Source of the DNA: Sphingomonas sp. PP-F2F-A104-K0414
Lineage (GTDB): Bacteria; Pseudomonadota; Alphaproteobacteria; Sphingomonadales; Sphingomonadaceae
Assembly: GCF_004340945.1 (NCBI RefSeq)
Contig: NZ_SLYD01000002.1
Location: 62,001-126,000 of the forward strand
Direction of reading: 5' to 3'
DNA length: 64,000 bases
The notes under the pieces are model-generated. The model was not told where the DNA came from. It did not search any database and was given only the letters and a program-made list of their open reading frames with translations. Of the stretch, positions 20,127 to 28,212 are shown one piece after another (position 1 is the first letter of the stretch; each line of letters begins with the position of its first letter). The translations under genes were made by a program, and so were the position numbers.

Positions 20127-20858
20127 ATGATCGAGACGCCCCGGATTGAAACGGCGATCATCCTCGCCGCCGGGGAAGGCAGCCGCCTTCGCACCTCCGC
20201 CCCGTATAAACCGCTCTGCGCGGTGGCGGGGCGGCCGTTGATCGCCCACGCGCTCGAAGGGCTGGCCGAGGCTGGCTTTGCGCGCGCGATCGTGACGGTG
20301 AGCTACGGGCGTGAGGCGATCGAAGCGTACCTGGCGAGCCGGCGCTGGCCGCTGGCGGTCGAGACGGTGCTCGCCGATCACCGCGAGCCCAACGGCGTCT
20401 CGGTCCTCGCGGCACGCGATGCGCTGGCCGGCAGCGAAGCGATTCTTGCGATGTGCGACCACCTCGTCAGCCCCGAACTCTATGCCCGCATGGCGCGTGG
20501 CGGTGCCGGCGGCGGTCTCCGCCTCGGCATCGACCGACGTCTCGGCCACGACTGGGTCGACCCCGAGGACGTCACCTGCGTCGCCACCGAAGGCGACCGC
20601 ATCGTCGCGATCGGCAAGGGCCTCGAACCCCACGACTGCTACGACACCGGCGTCTTCGCGATCGGCCCTGCGCTGTCGGATGCGCTGGCAACGCTCGCCA
20701 GCCCTTCCCTCACCGAAGGCGTCCGCCTGCTGGCCGCGCAAGGACTAGCCCGGATCGTCGATTGCAGCGACATCGACTGGATCGACGTCGACGACGCCCC
20801 CGCGCTCGCCAAAGCCGAAGCGTGGATGGCGACCAAGGCGGACGCCGTCGCCGCCTGA
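20127..20858 (+). CDS. Nucleotidyltransferase, inositol-1-phosphate cytidylyltransferase-like
   Basis: 243 residues of the sugar-nucleotidyltransferase fold. The pyrophosphorylase signature is L-A-A-G-E-G-S-R-L near residues 13-21, with K28-P29; M-C-D-H supplies a metal-site aspartate. The later segment 'WVDPEDVTCVATEGDRI' followed by I-G-K-G-L and Y-D-T-G-V-F resembles inositol-phosphate cytidylyltransferases more than typical glucose- or mannose-type enzymes, as I remember that family. With inositol phosphate made next door, CTP plus inositol phosphate to CDP-inositol is the best reading. It starts one base after the ino1 stop. Confidence 0.8.
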   Translation: MIETPRIETAIILAAGEGSRLRTSAPYKPLCAVAGRPLIAHALEGLAEAGFARAIVTVSYGREAIEAYLASRRWPLAVETVLADHREPNGVSVLAARDALAGSEAILAMCDHLVSPELYARMARGGAGGGLRLGIDRRLGHDWVDPEDVTCVATEGDRIVAIGKGLEPHDCYDTGVFAIGPALSDALATLASPSLTEGVRLLAAQGLARIVDCSDIDWIDVDDAPALAKAEAWMATKADAVAA

Positions 20859-20931
20859 GGCTTAGCCGTCTTCTGCTCCCTCACGAATGCGGGGAACAGC
20901 AAGCGCTGAAATTTAAACTGCCCCTCCCCAA

Positions 20932-21039
20932 CACCACCCCGGCGGAGGCCGGGGCCCAGTTGGGGGACGGCTATAACGACGCACAGTCCGCCGTTACTGC
21001 AAACTTTCCAACTGGGCCCCGGCCTTCGCCGGGGTGGTG
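20932..21039. repeat. Paired inverted hairpin element, family C (copy 1)
   Basis: CACCACCCCGGCGGAGGCCG, then GGGCCCAGTTGGGG, opens the element; the mirror image CCAACTGGGCCCCGGCC and TTCGCCGGGGTGGTG closes it, with about 45 unpaired bases between. Sits between two convergent genes and could terminate both transcripts. The second copy is at 53206-53317. Confidence 0.85.
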
Positions 21040-21068
21040 GAGTTGATGAGGTGACGTAAAGTCCTGCG

Positions 21069-21716
21069 CTACTTCGCCCGCCGAACCGTCAGAATCTTAA
21101 CCGGCGCGGCAATCATCTGCCCCTTCATCACCCCAACCCCAGCGGTCGCCGAAATCGGCGCAGCAAGGATGCGCTTCACGACATCCATCCCCTCGACCAC
21201 ATGCCCGAACGCCGCATACCCAGCGGTATCCCCACTTCCCGTCGGGTTCGCATCCAACGACAACACCGGCCCGACGGTAATGAAGAAATCCGCCGTCGCC
21301 GTCCCCGGCGCCAACCGCGCCAGCGAGATCGTCCCATCGACATGCGACAACCCGGTCTTGCTGGTCGGCTCATGCGCGACGGGCTTCAAGATGCGCTTCG
21401 GATCGTTCTGCGGCCCGCCCTGGATCAGCCCGGTCCCCTGCCCCAGGTTCATCGCGCGATAGAACGTCACCCCATCAAGCCGCTTCTGGTCGACATAACG
21501 TAGGAAGTTCGCGGTCGTCAGCGGCGCGCGCTCCTTTTCCAGTGCCAGCGTGATCGGCCCCTCGCTGGTCGTCATCACGATCGAGACGGTCGCCGCCGGC
21601 ACCGCCTCGGCCGGAACAGGCGTAGCCGGTGTCGCCGGAGCGACGGTTTGCGCCGAGCCGGAAACGGCACAGAGAAGGACGAGCGAAGCGCCAAGCGTTT
21701 TCAAGATCATGACCAA
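21069..21716 (-). CDS. Exported cyclophilin-type peptidyl-prolyl isomerase
   Basis: 215 residues. A signal peptide covers about residues 1-23 (ending V-S-G-S-A-Q), then an Ala/Pro linker, then the cyclophilin domain from about residue 45. The domain shows 'APLTTANFLRYVDQ', G-V-T-F-Y-R-A, and the active-site region F-F-I-T-V-G-P and A-A-F-G-H-V-V-E-G-M-D-V-V. The usual F-x-R-V-I and Q-G-G-D-x elements are present in altered form (Y-R-A-M, Q-G-G-P), typical of this sphingomonad-like subgroup. It probably assists folding in the periplasm. Single gene. Confidence 0.88.
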   Translation of the reverse strand: MVMILKTLGASLVLLCAVSGSAQTVAPATPATPVPAEAVPAATVSIVMTTSEGPITLALEKERAPLTTANFLRYVDQKRLDGVTFYRAMNLGQGTGLIQGGPQNDPKRILKPVAHEPTSKTGLSHVDGTISLARLAPGTATADFFITVGPVLSLDANPTGSGDTAGYAAFGHVVEGMDVVKRILAAPISATAGVGVMKGQMIAAPVKILTVRRAK

Positions 21717-21778
21717 GGCTACCCGGGCAAACGCGCCCTGTCAGCCGAGAACGTCAGCCGGGAACGATGCGAAATTGC

Positions 21779-21809
21779 GCGTGCCAAACTATTGCTTGGG
21801 TTTGCACGC
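21779..21809 (+). promoter_or_regulatory. Leader hairpin before the ATP-grasp/metNIQ operon
   Basis: GCGTGC-C-AAAC pairs with GTTTGCACGC around a 10-base loop. The stem ends 27 bases before the ATG of the first gene, so it lies in the promoter or 5' leader. No known S-adenosylmethionine or other riboswitch core is recognisable. It may be an operator for a dimeric repressor or an RNA stem. Confidence 0.45.
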
Positions 21810-21836
21810 CCGCGCGCAATGCGTATCCGGAGAGCG

Positions 21837-22742
21837 ATGACCGATCTCGCCATTCTCTACGAGCACCCGCTCTGGTTCGAACCGCTGTTCGCCGCCCTCG
21901 ACCGCCGCGGCGTCGCGTTCACCCGCGCGACGCCCGACGGGTTCTGGAACCCCGCCGACCAGAGCGCCCCCGCCCCCGTCGTCTTCAACCGCATCGCGAT
22001 GTCGAGCTTCCTGCGCAACGACGAGCATCCGATCTTCGACACGATGGCGATGCTCGATCACTGGCGCCGCACCGGCGCACGCGTGATCAACGGCACCGAC
22101 GTGCTCGCGATCGACGCCTCCAAGGCCCGCCAACTGTCGCTGATCGCCTCGCTCGGCCTCGCGATCCCCGAGACACGCGTGGTCCACCGCGCCGCCGACG
22201 TCGTCCCCGCCGCGCAGACGCTCCGCTTCCCGCTGGTCGTGAAGGCGAACATAGGCGGATCGGGCGCGGGCATCATCCGCTTCGACAGCCTCGACGAACT
22301 GCGCACCGCCGTCGCCGACGCAGGCCTCCCAAGCAGCGTCGACGGCGTCCTGCTGGTCCAGGAATACGTCCCCGTCCGCGACGGCGCGATCACCCGGATC
22401 GAGACGCTCGCCCGCAAATTCCTCTACGCGATCGAGGTCGCGGGCGGCGGCGCGTTCGATCTCTGCCCCGCGGATGCGTGCGTCGTCCCCGGCTCGGGAA
22501 TCAAGATGGCCGCGGTCGACCCTTCGCAGACCTTGAAGGACGCCGCCGAAGCGATCGCCAACGCGGTCGATCTCGACGTCGGCGGAGTCGAGGTGATGAT
22601 CGACGACCGCGACGGCGTCGCGCGCTTCTACGACATCAACGCGCTGTCGAACTTCGTCGCCAAGCCCCTCGATGTGCTCGGCTGGGATCCGCACGACCGC
22701 CTCGTCGATTACCTGATCGAACAGATCGAAAAGGCCCGCTGA
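21837..22742 (+). CDS. ATP-grasp family ligase of unknown substrate
   Basis: 301 residues. After an N-terminal pre-ATP-grasp lobe comes a central ATP-grasp core: 'RFPLVVKANIGGSGAGIIRF' (phosphate-binding loop), L-L-V-Q-E-Y-V-P, and the metal-binding 'RFYDINALSNFV', where D and N replace the usual E-x-N-x-R set. Such enzymes join a carboxylate to an amine or thiol through an acyl phosphate. The RimK-like layout suggests an amino-acid or peptide ligase, but no substrate can be named. The ATG at 21837 has GGAGAG upstream. Its stop overlaps the next start (TGATG), making it the first gene of a five-gene operon with a monooxygenase and a MetNIQ transporter. Confidence 0.85.
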   Translation: MTDLAILYEHPLWFEPLFAALDRRGVAFTRATPDGFWNPADQSAPAPVVFNRIAMSSFLRNDEHPIFDTMAMLDHWRRTGARVINGTDVLAIDASKARQLSLIASLGLAIPETRVVHRAADVVPAAQTLRFPLVVKANIGGSGAGIIRFDSLDELRTAVADAGLPSSVDGVLLVQEYVPVRDGAITRIETLARKFLYAIEVAGGGAFDLCPADACVVPGSGIKMAAVDPSQTLKDAAEAIANAVDLDVGGVEVMIDDRDGVARFYDINALSNFVAKPLDVLGWDPHDRLVDYLIEQIEKAR

Positions 22743-23758
22743 TGCGCTATGGTTACTGGACTCCCGTCTTCGGCGGCTGGCTCCGCAATGTCCCCGACGA
22801 GGGGATGGAGGCGAGTTGGGCGTACACCAAGGCGCTGACTCAGAATGCCGAGCGTTGGGGCTATGACCTGACGCTGATCGCTGAGCTCAATCTCAACGAT
22901 ATCAAGGGCATCGAACAGCCCGCGCTCGACGCGTGGTCGACCGCGGCGGCGCTCGCGGCGGTGACCGACAGCATAGAGCTGATGGTCGCGGTCCGCCCGA
23001 ACTTCCACCACCCCGCACTGTTCGCCAAGGCCGCGGCGAACATCGACCGGATCTCGGGCGGGCGGCTCGCGCTCAACGTCGTCTCGTCCTGGTGGGCGGA
23101 CGAGGCCAAGCAATACGGCCTCCAGTTCGACCAGCACGACGATCGCTACGCGCGGACGGCGGAGTGGCTGACCGTCGTCGACGGGCTCTGGACTGAAGAG
23201 CGGTTCGACTTCGCGGGCCAGTTCTACACCACGCAGCAAGCGATCTGCTCCCCCAAGCCCGCCAAGCGCCCGACCGTCTATGCCGGCGGCGAGAGCGAGA
23301 AGGCCAAGGCGATGATCGCTGCGCAGTGCGACGCGTACGTCATGCACGGCGATCCCGCCGACGCGATCGCCCCCAAGATCGCCGACATGGCTGCGCGACG
23401 CGAAGCAGCTGGCGGCGCGCCGATGCAATACGGCATGGCCGCCTACGCGATCGTCCGCGACAGCGAGGCGGAGGCGAAGCGCGAGCTCGAACGCATCACC
23501 AGCGTCACCGAACTCCCCGCCGGCTATGCCAATTTCGACCAGTGGCTATCGGGCACGCAGCTCGAACGCGAGTTGAAGATCCAGGAATACTCCGTCTCCA
23601 ACCGCGGCCTGCGCCCCAATCTGGTCGGCACACCCGAACAGTTGAAGGAGCGCGTGGCGGAGTACGAAGCCGCCGGTCTCAACCTGCTGCTGCTCCAGAT
23701 GAGTCCGCAGGCCGAAGAGATGGAGCGGTTCGCGGCGCAGGTGATGGGCTCCGCATGA
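22742..23758 (+). CDS. LLM-class flavin monooxygenase (sulfone/sulfonate type)
   Basis: 338 residues of the luciferase-like TIM-barrel family. The sequence resembles alkanesulfonate and dimethylsulfone monooxygenases (SsuD/SfnG): '[20 protein letters not shown]' and [12 protein letters not shown] are characteristic, as are H-D-D-R-Y-A-R and the late N-L-V-G-T-P-E-Q-L. It needs reduced FMN from a separate reductase, which is not encoded nearby. It is coupled on both sides (TGATG upstream, ATGA downstream) to the ATP-grasp gene and a methionine-type importer. This points to use of an imported organosulfur compound as a sulfur source. Confidence 0.88.
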   Translation: MRYGYWTPVFGGWLRNVPDEGMEASWAYTKALTQNAERWGYDLTLIAELNLNDIKGIEQPALDAWSTAAALAAVTDSIELMVAVRPNFHHPALFAKAAANIDRISGGRLALNVVSSWWADEAKQYGLQFDQHDDRYARTAEWLTVVDGLWTEERFDFAGQFYTTQQAICSPKPAKRPTVYAGGESEKAKAMIAAQCDAYVMHGDPADAIAPKIADMAARREAAGGAPMQYGMAAYAIVRDSEAEAKRELERITSVTELPAGYANFDQWLSGTQLERELKIQEYSVSNRGLRPNLVGTPEQLKERVAEYEAAGLNLLLLQMSPQAEEMERFAAQVMGSA

Positions 23759-24489
23759 TCCGCCTAATCGACGTCGTTAAAACCTACCCGGCAAGCGAGG
23801 CGGCCGCTCTGGACGGCGTATCGCTCGAAATCCCCGCACGCGGCGTGTTCGGGGTCATCGGCCAGTCCGGCGCGGGCAAGTCGACGCTGATCCGCCTGAT
23901 CAACGCACTCGAACGCCCGACTTCGGGCCGGGTCGAAGTCGATGGCGTCGACGTGGCGGCGTTGTCCGCAGCGGACCTGCGCGCGCTACGCCGCCGCATC
24001 GGTATGATCTTCCAGAACTTTGGCCTGCTGTCGTCGCGCACGGTCGCAGCAAACGTGGCGTTCCCGCTCGTGCTCGCGGGCGTATCCAAAGCCGAACGCG
24101 AGACGAAAGTCGCCGCACTGCTCGACCGCGTAGGCCTCGCCGATCATGCCGCCAAATATCCTGCCCAACTCTCCGGCGGGCAGAAACAACGCGTCGGCAT
24201 CGCCCGCGCGCTCGCCACCGACCCCGACATCCTGCTCTGCGACGAAGCCACCAGCGCGCTCGACCCCGAAACCACCCGCTCGGTCCTCACCCTCCTCCGC
24301 GACCTCAACCGAGACCTCGGCCTGACGATCGTTCTCATCACCCACGAAATGGACGTCGTCCGCTACGTCTGCGACCGCGTCGCCGTCCTAGAACGCGGCC
24401 GCATCGTCGAGACCGGCGACGTCGCCGACATCTTCGCCAACGCCGCCCACCCGGCAACGCAGCGCATGCTGGCGGCGCTGGCGGCATGA
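23755..24489 (+). CDS. metN: Methionine-type ABC transporter ATP-binding protein, short form
   Basis: 244 residues. Walker A is G-Q-S-G-A-G-K-S-T, the ABC signature L-S-G-G-Q-K-Q-R, Walker [13 protein letters not shown], and the switch histidine sits in L-I-T-H-E-M-D-V-V. The sequence is clearly of the MetN type. It stops right after the nucleotide-binding domain and lacks the roughly 100-residue NIL/ACT-like domain that lets E. coli MetN be inhibited by methionine. The transporter would thus escape that feedback, or carry another substrate. Start and stop both overlap neighbours by four bases (ATGA). Confidence 0.93.
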   Translation: MIRLIDVVKTYPASEAAALDGVSLEIPARGVFGVIGQSGAGKSTLIRLINALERPTSGRVEVDGVDVAALSAADLRALRRRIGMIFQNFGLLSSRTVAANVAFPLVLAGVSKAERETKVAALLDRVGLADHAAKYPAQLSGGQKQRVGIARALATDPDILLCDEATSALDPETTRSVLTLLRDLNRDLGLTIVLITHEMDVVRYVCDRVAVLERGRIVETGDVADIFANAAHPATQRMLAALAA

Positions 24490-25148
24490 GCTTCTTCGCC
24501 AACATCGACTGGTCGGACATCGGCCAGGCGTGCCTCGACACGCTGATCATGCTCGGCGGATCGCTGATCCTGACGATCGCGTTCGGCCTCCCGCTCGGCG
24601 TGCTGCTCTACCTCACCGACCGGGGCCGCCTGTCGCAGAACCGCGTCGCCAACGCCGTCCTCGGGATCATCATCAACATCCTCCGCTCGGTGCCGTTCAT
24701 CATCCTGCTGATCGTGATGATCCCGCTCACCGTGATGCTCGTCGGCACCTCGCTAGGCGTCGCCGGCGCGATCCCGCCGCTCGTCGTCGGCGCGGCGCCC
24801 TTCTATGCGCGCCTCGTCGAAGGATCGCTCAAGGAAGTCGACCGCACCACGATCGAGGCGGTGCAGGCGATGGGCGCCACCACGCGCCAGATCGTCACCG
24901 GCGCGCTGATCCCCGAGGCGCTGCCCGGACTGATCGCCGGCGCCACCGTGACCGCGGTCGCGCTCGTCTCGTTTACCGCGATGGCGGGCGTGGTCGGCGC
25001 AGGGGGCCTCGGCGATCTCGCGATACGCTTCGGCTATCAGCGCTTCCAGACCGACGTCATGGTCGTCACCGTCGTGCTGCTGGTCGTGCTCGTCCAGATC
25101 ATCCAATATGCCGGCGACGCGCTCGCTCGCCACTTCACCCGCCGCTAG
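24486..25148 (+). CDS. metI: Methionine-type ABC transporter permease
   Basis: 220 residues with five predicted membrane helices. The EAA loop that docks the ATPase is seen as [16 protein letters not shown]. The family segments [11 protein letters not shown] and '[20 protein letters not shown]' are typical of MetI. Forms the membrane channel with MetN and the lipoprotein MetQ. Start overlaps the metN stop. Confidence 0.95.
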   Translation: MSFFANIDWSDIGQACLDTLIMLGGSLILTIAFGLPLGVLLYLTDRGRLSQNRVANAVLGIIINILRSVPFIILLIVMIPLTVMLVGTSLGVAGAIPPLVVGAAPFYARLVEGSLKEVDRTTIEAVQAMGATTRQIVTGALIPEALPGLIAGATVTAVALVSFTAMAGVVGAGGLGDLAIRFGYQRFQTDVMVVTVVLLVVLVQIIQYAGDALARHFTRR

Positions 25149-25156
25149 GAACTGCC

Positions 25157-25951
25157 ATGAACCGCCGCACCCTGCTCGCCTCGTTCTCGCTGCTCGCGCT
25201 CGCCGCCTGCGGTGGTGCCAAGACCAACGACGGCAAGACGCTGACGATCGCCGCAACCGCGGTGCCGCACGCCGAAATCCTGGAATCGATCAAGCCAACG
25301 CTCGCCAAGGAAGGCGTCGACCTCCAGATCCGCGTCTTCAACGACTACGTCCAGCCCAACCTCCAGGTCGAGCAGAAGCAGATCGACGTGAGTTATTTCG
25401 AGACCAAGCCGTATCTCGACCAGTTCAACGCCTCGCGCGGCACGCATCTGGTGACCTACGCCGGCGTCCATGTCGAACCGCTCGGTGCCTATTCGCGCAA
25501 GTGGAAGTCGATCGCGCAGATCCCCAACGGCGCCACCGTCGCGATCCCGAACGAGCCGAGCAACGGTGGCCGCGCGCTGCTGTTGCTCCAGAAGGCCGGG
25601 CTGATCACGCTCCGGAACCCGACCAATCCGCTGTCGAGCCTCAACGACATCGCCACCAACCCGAAGAACCTGAACTTCAAGGAACTGGAGGGCGCCACCC
25701 TGCCCCGCACGCTCGGCGAGGTCGATCTCGCGCTGATCAACACCAATTACGCGCTCGACGCGAAGCTCAATCCGGTCCGCGACGCGCTCGTGATCGAGGA
25801 CAAGAACAGCCCCTATGTCAATTTCGTCGTCGGCCTGCCCGGCGGCGAGAAGGACCCGCGGGTGGTCAAGTTGATCGCGGCGCTGCGCAGCCCGGCGACC
25901 AAGACCTTCATCGAGCAGCATTATCGGGGTGCGGTGCAGCCGGCGTTCTGA
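25157..25951 (+). CDS. metQ: Methionine-type substrate-binding lipoprotein
   Basis: 264 residues. A lipoprotein signal with lipobox L-A-A-C places Cys18 at the mature N-terminus. The NlpA/MetQ fold follows: 'TIAATAVPHAEILESIKP', 'DYVQPNLQVEQKQIDVSYFE' and 'PNEPSNGGRALLLLQKAGLI' are close to MetQ, with late A-L-I-N-T-N-Y-A. The ligand could be methionine, a methionine sulfoxide/sulfone, or another organosulfur amino acid. It starts 8 bases after metI and is the last gene of the operon. Confidence 0.94.
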   Translation: MNRRTLLASFSLLALAACGGAKTNDGKTLTIAATAVPHAEILESIKPTLAKEGVDLQIRVFNDYVQPNLQVEQKQIDVSYFETKPYLDQFNASRGTHLVTYAGVHVEPLGAYSRKWKSIAQIPNGATVAIPNEPSNGGRALLLLQKAGLITLRNPTNPLSSLNDIATNPKNLNFKELEGATLPRTLGEVDLALINTNYALDAKLNPVRDALVIEDKNSPYVNFVVGLPGGEKDPRVVKLIAALRSPATKTFIEQHYRGAVQPAF

Positions 25952-25989
25952 TACCGGCGCGAGCCTCGTTAGCGTAATTCCGAGGTTCC

Positions 25990-26958
25990 ATGACGGTCGT
26001 CGCCGCGTATCTCTATCGTCATGGCAAGCGTGTCCGCGCGGTCTCGATCGACGAAAAGGTTGATTGCCCCGCGGATCGCTCCGAGTTCGTCTGGATCGGC
26101 ATCTGCGACCCGACCGATGCCGAGATGCGGACGCTGAAGGAGCAGTATAACCTCCACCCGCTGGCAGTGGAGGACGCGATCAAGGCGGACCAACTACCCA
26201 AGGTCGACGTCTATGGCGACCAGCTGTTCGTCGTCGCCCGCACCGCGCAACTCGAGGACGACAAGATCGCATACGGCGAAACCGCAATCTTCGTCGGCCA
26301 CAGTCACATCATCAGCGTCCGCCACGGCTCGGCGCGGTCTCATAAAGCTCTACGCGAACAGCTCGAAGCCGCGCCCACCTTGCTCATCAACGGCGTCGAC
26401 TACGTCCTCCACGCAATTCTGGACTACGTCGTAGACGGCTACCTCCCAATCGTCGAGAGCATCGAGGACGAGGTGCTGGCGATGGAACAGCGCACGATCG
26501 ACGCCTTCCTCGGCCGCGACGAGATCGTCCGCATCTTCGGGCTTCGACGAGAGATGATCCGCTTCCAGAGAATCCTAGGACCGATGGGCGAGGTCGCAGG
26601 CAAGATCGTCCGCCTCGACCTCCCCTGCATCGATACCGAGGCGAAACCGTATTTCAGCGACGTGCTCGACCACGTCCGCCGGGTGCAGACGATGGTCGAG
26701 GGGTTGCGCGAAGTGCTGACGTCGGTGTTCGAATTCAGCAACCTGCTCGAACAACAACGTACCGGCGCGATCACCCGCCAGCTCGCCGCCTGGGCCGCGA
26801 TCCTCGCCGTACCGACCGCGATCGCGGGGATCTACGGCATGAACTTCGAGAACATGCCCGAGTTGAAGACAGAGTACGGATATTTCGTCGTACTGGGTGT
26901 GATCGGGGTCGTCTGCGCCGCGCTGTACGTGAAGTTCAAGCAGGCGAAGTGGCTCTAA
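25990..26958 (+). CDS. corA: CorA-type magnesium/cobalt transporter
   Basis: 322 residues. A large soluble N-terminal domain is followed by two C-terminal membrane helices (about residues 262-283 and 296-315). The selectivity motif Y-G-M-N-F sits at the end of the first helix. It works as a pentameric channel for Mg2+ and related divalent cations. It begins 38 bases after metQ and is probably transcribed separately. The paired hairpin element follows and may terminate it. Confidence 0.95.
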   Translation: MTVVAAYLYRHGKRVRAVSIDEKVDCPADRSEFVWIGICDPTDAEMRTLKEQYNLHPLAVEDAIKADQLPKVDVYGDQLFVVARTAQLEDDKIAYGETAIFVGHSHIISVRHGSARSHKALREQLEAAPTLLINGVDYVLHAILDYVVDGYLPIVESIEDEVLAMEQRTIDAFLGRDEIVRIFGLRREMIRFQRILGPMGEVAGKIVRLDLPCIDTEAKPYFSDVLDHVRRVQTMVEGLREVLTSVFEFSNLLEQQRTGAITRQLAAWAAILAVPTAIAGIYGMNFENMPELKTEYGYFVVLGVIGVVCAALYVKFKQAKWL

Positions 26959-26974
26959 CTAGGACCTAGCTTAG

Positions 26975-27033
26975 CTTGTTTCCCCGCGAAGGCGGGGACC
27001 CAGACTGGGCTCCCGCCTTCGCGGGAGAACAAG
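26975..27033. repeat. Paired inverted hairpin element, family B (copy 1)
   Basis: CTTGTTTCCCCGCGAAGGCG opens and CGCCTTCGCGGGAGAACAAG closes a 59-base element of nested inverted repeats. Each arm also folds alone (CCCCGCGAAGGCGGGG, CTCCCGCCTTCGCGGGAG). The second copy, in the same orientation and with the arms exchanged, is at 41727-41791. Confidence 0.85.
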
Positions 27034-27037
27034 AAAG

Positions 27038-27073
27038 CGGCCGGGACACATGCCAAAGTTCATCCCCCGGCCG
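27038..27073 (-). terminator. Terminator of the quinone-oxidoreductase-like gene
   Basis: On the minus strand GGCCGGG pairs with CCCGGCC around a 20-base loop, followed by GCTTTCTT. Located 9 bases past the stop codon of the gene at 27082. Confidence 0.55.
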
Positions 27074-27081
27074 GCTCTCGC

Positions 27082-28071
27082 TCAAACCTTGACGAGCATC
27101 TTCCCCGTGTTCCCACCCGAGAACAGCCCCAGAAACGCATCCGGCATCGTCTCGAGACCCTCGTGCACGGTCTCCTGCCGCTTCAGCGTCCCCGCCGCCA
27201 GCATCCTGCCCATGTCCTTGTAGAACTCCTCGGCACGATCCATGTAGTCGCTGACGATGAACCCTCGGATCTGCACGCGGTTACCGATCAGCCGCGCAAG
27301 ATACTTCAGCTGCGTCGCAGCCCCGCTGTTATACACGTCGATCATCCCGCACACCGCGAACCGCGCATGCATGTTCGCATGCGCCAGCGCCGCGTCGAGA
27401 TGCTCGCCGCCGACGTTGTCGAAATACACGTCGATTCCTTTCGGAGCAGCCTCGCCAAGCGCCTTCACCACCGGCACGTCGCTCTTATAGTCGATCACCG
27501 CATCCGCGCCGAGCGACTTCACCCACGCGCACTTCTCCGCGCCGCCGGCCGACCCGATCACCGTCATGCCCTTGGCCTTCGCGACTTGCACCACGGTCGA
27601 TCCGACCGCACCCGCCGCCGCCGATACGAACACCGTGTCGCCCGCCTTCGCCTCGGCAACCTGAAGCAGCCCGAAATACCCGGTCATCCCCGGCATGCCG
27701 AGCTGACCCAGGAACGCCTGCGGAGGCACGTTGAGCGCGGGCAGCTTCTGCACCTGAGAGGCCGGCACCACCGCCTCGTCGCGCCAGCCTGCCATGTGCA
27801 GCACCATGTCGCCGACCTTGATGCCGTCGTCGTTGCTCTCGACCACTTCGCCGACCGCGCCGCCCTGCATCGCCTCGCCCAGTGCGAACGGCGGGACATA
27901 GCTCTTCACGTCGTTCATCCGCCCGCGCATGTACGGGTCGACCGACAGCCAGCGATTGGCGATGCGCACCTCGCCCGCGCCGAGCGTCGACTGGTCGAGA
28001 TCGATCATGGCGAAATCGGTATGCTTCGGCATGCCTTGCGGACGTGCCTTGAGGCTCCATGCACGGGCCAT
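27082..28071 (-). CDS. NADP-dependent medium-chain oxidoreductase (CurA/leukotriene dehydrogenase-like)
   Basis: 329 residues of the zinc-free medium-chain reductase group that reduces C=C bonds of alpha,beta-unsaturated ketones with NADPH. Recognised by R-W-L-S-V-D-P-Y-M-R-G-R-M, 'FLGQLGMPGMTGYFGLL', the Rossmann loop A-A-A-G-A-V-G-S-T-V-V-Q-V-A-K and Y-F-D-N-V-G-G. No zinc-binding cysteines. Stands alone on the minus strand between two terminators. Likely detoxifies reactive alkenals; the natural substrate is not known from sequence. Confidence 0.92.
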   Translation of the reverse strand: MARAWSLKARPQGMPKHTDFAMIDLDQSTLGAGEVRIANRWLSVDPYMRGRMNDVKSYVPPFALGEAMQGGAVGEVVESNDDGIKVGDMVLHMAGWRDEAVVPASQVQKLPALNVPPQAFLGQLGMPGMTGYFGLLQVAEAKAGDTVFVSAAAGAVGSTVVQVAKAKGMTVIGSAGGAEKCAWVKSLGADAVIDYKSDVPVVKALGEAAPKGIDVYFDNVGGEHLDAALAHANMHARFAVCGMIDVYNSGAATQLKYLARLIGNRVQIRGFIVSDYMDRAEEFYKDMGRMLAAGTLKRQETVHEGLETMPDAFLGLFSGGNTGKMLVKV

Positions 28072-28136
28072 AAACTTGCTCCTGTCTTGATTATTCGTGT
28101 TGCGGGTATGGCGAAACGCATACTCAACGCAACCTG

Positions 28137-28167
28137 CAAAAAGGCCCGGACGTTTCCGCCCGGGCCC
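28137..28167 (-). terminator. Rho-independent terminator of the DUF2171 gene
   Basis: On the minus strand GGCCCGGGCG and CGTCCGGGCC form a stem closed by GAAA, followed by TTTTT. It is about 45 bases past the gene's stop codon. Confidence 0.8.
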
Positions 28168-28212
28168 CTATACGGCTGACATCATGCGACGCCAGCCAAC
28201 GCTTTCAACCAG

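Noticed and set aside
21717..21836. Possible S-adenosylmethionine riboswitch before the MetNIQ operon
   Set aside because: Only one simple hairpin is present; the conserved core sequences of the SAM riboswitch classes are not recognisable.
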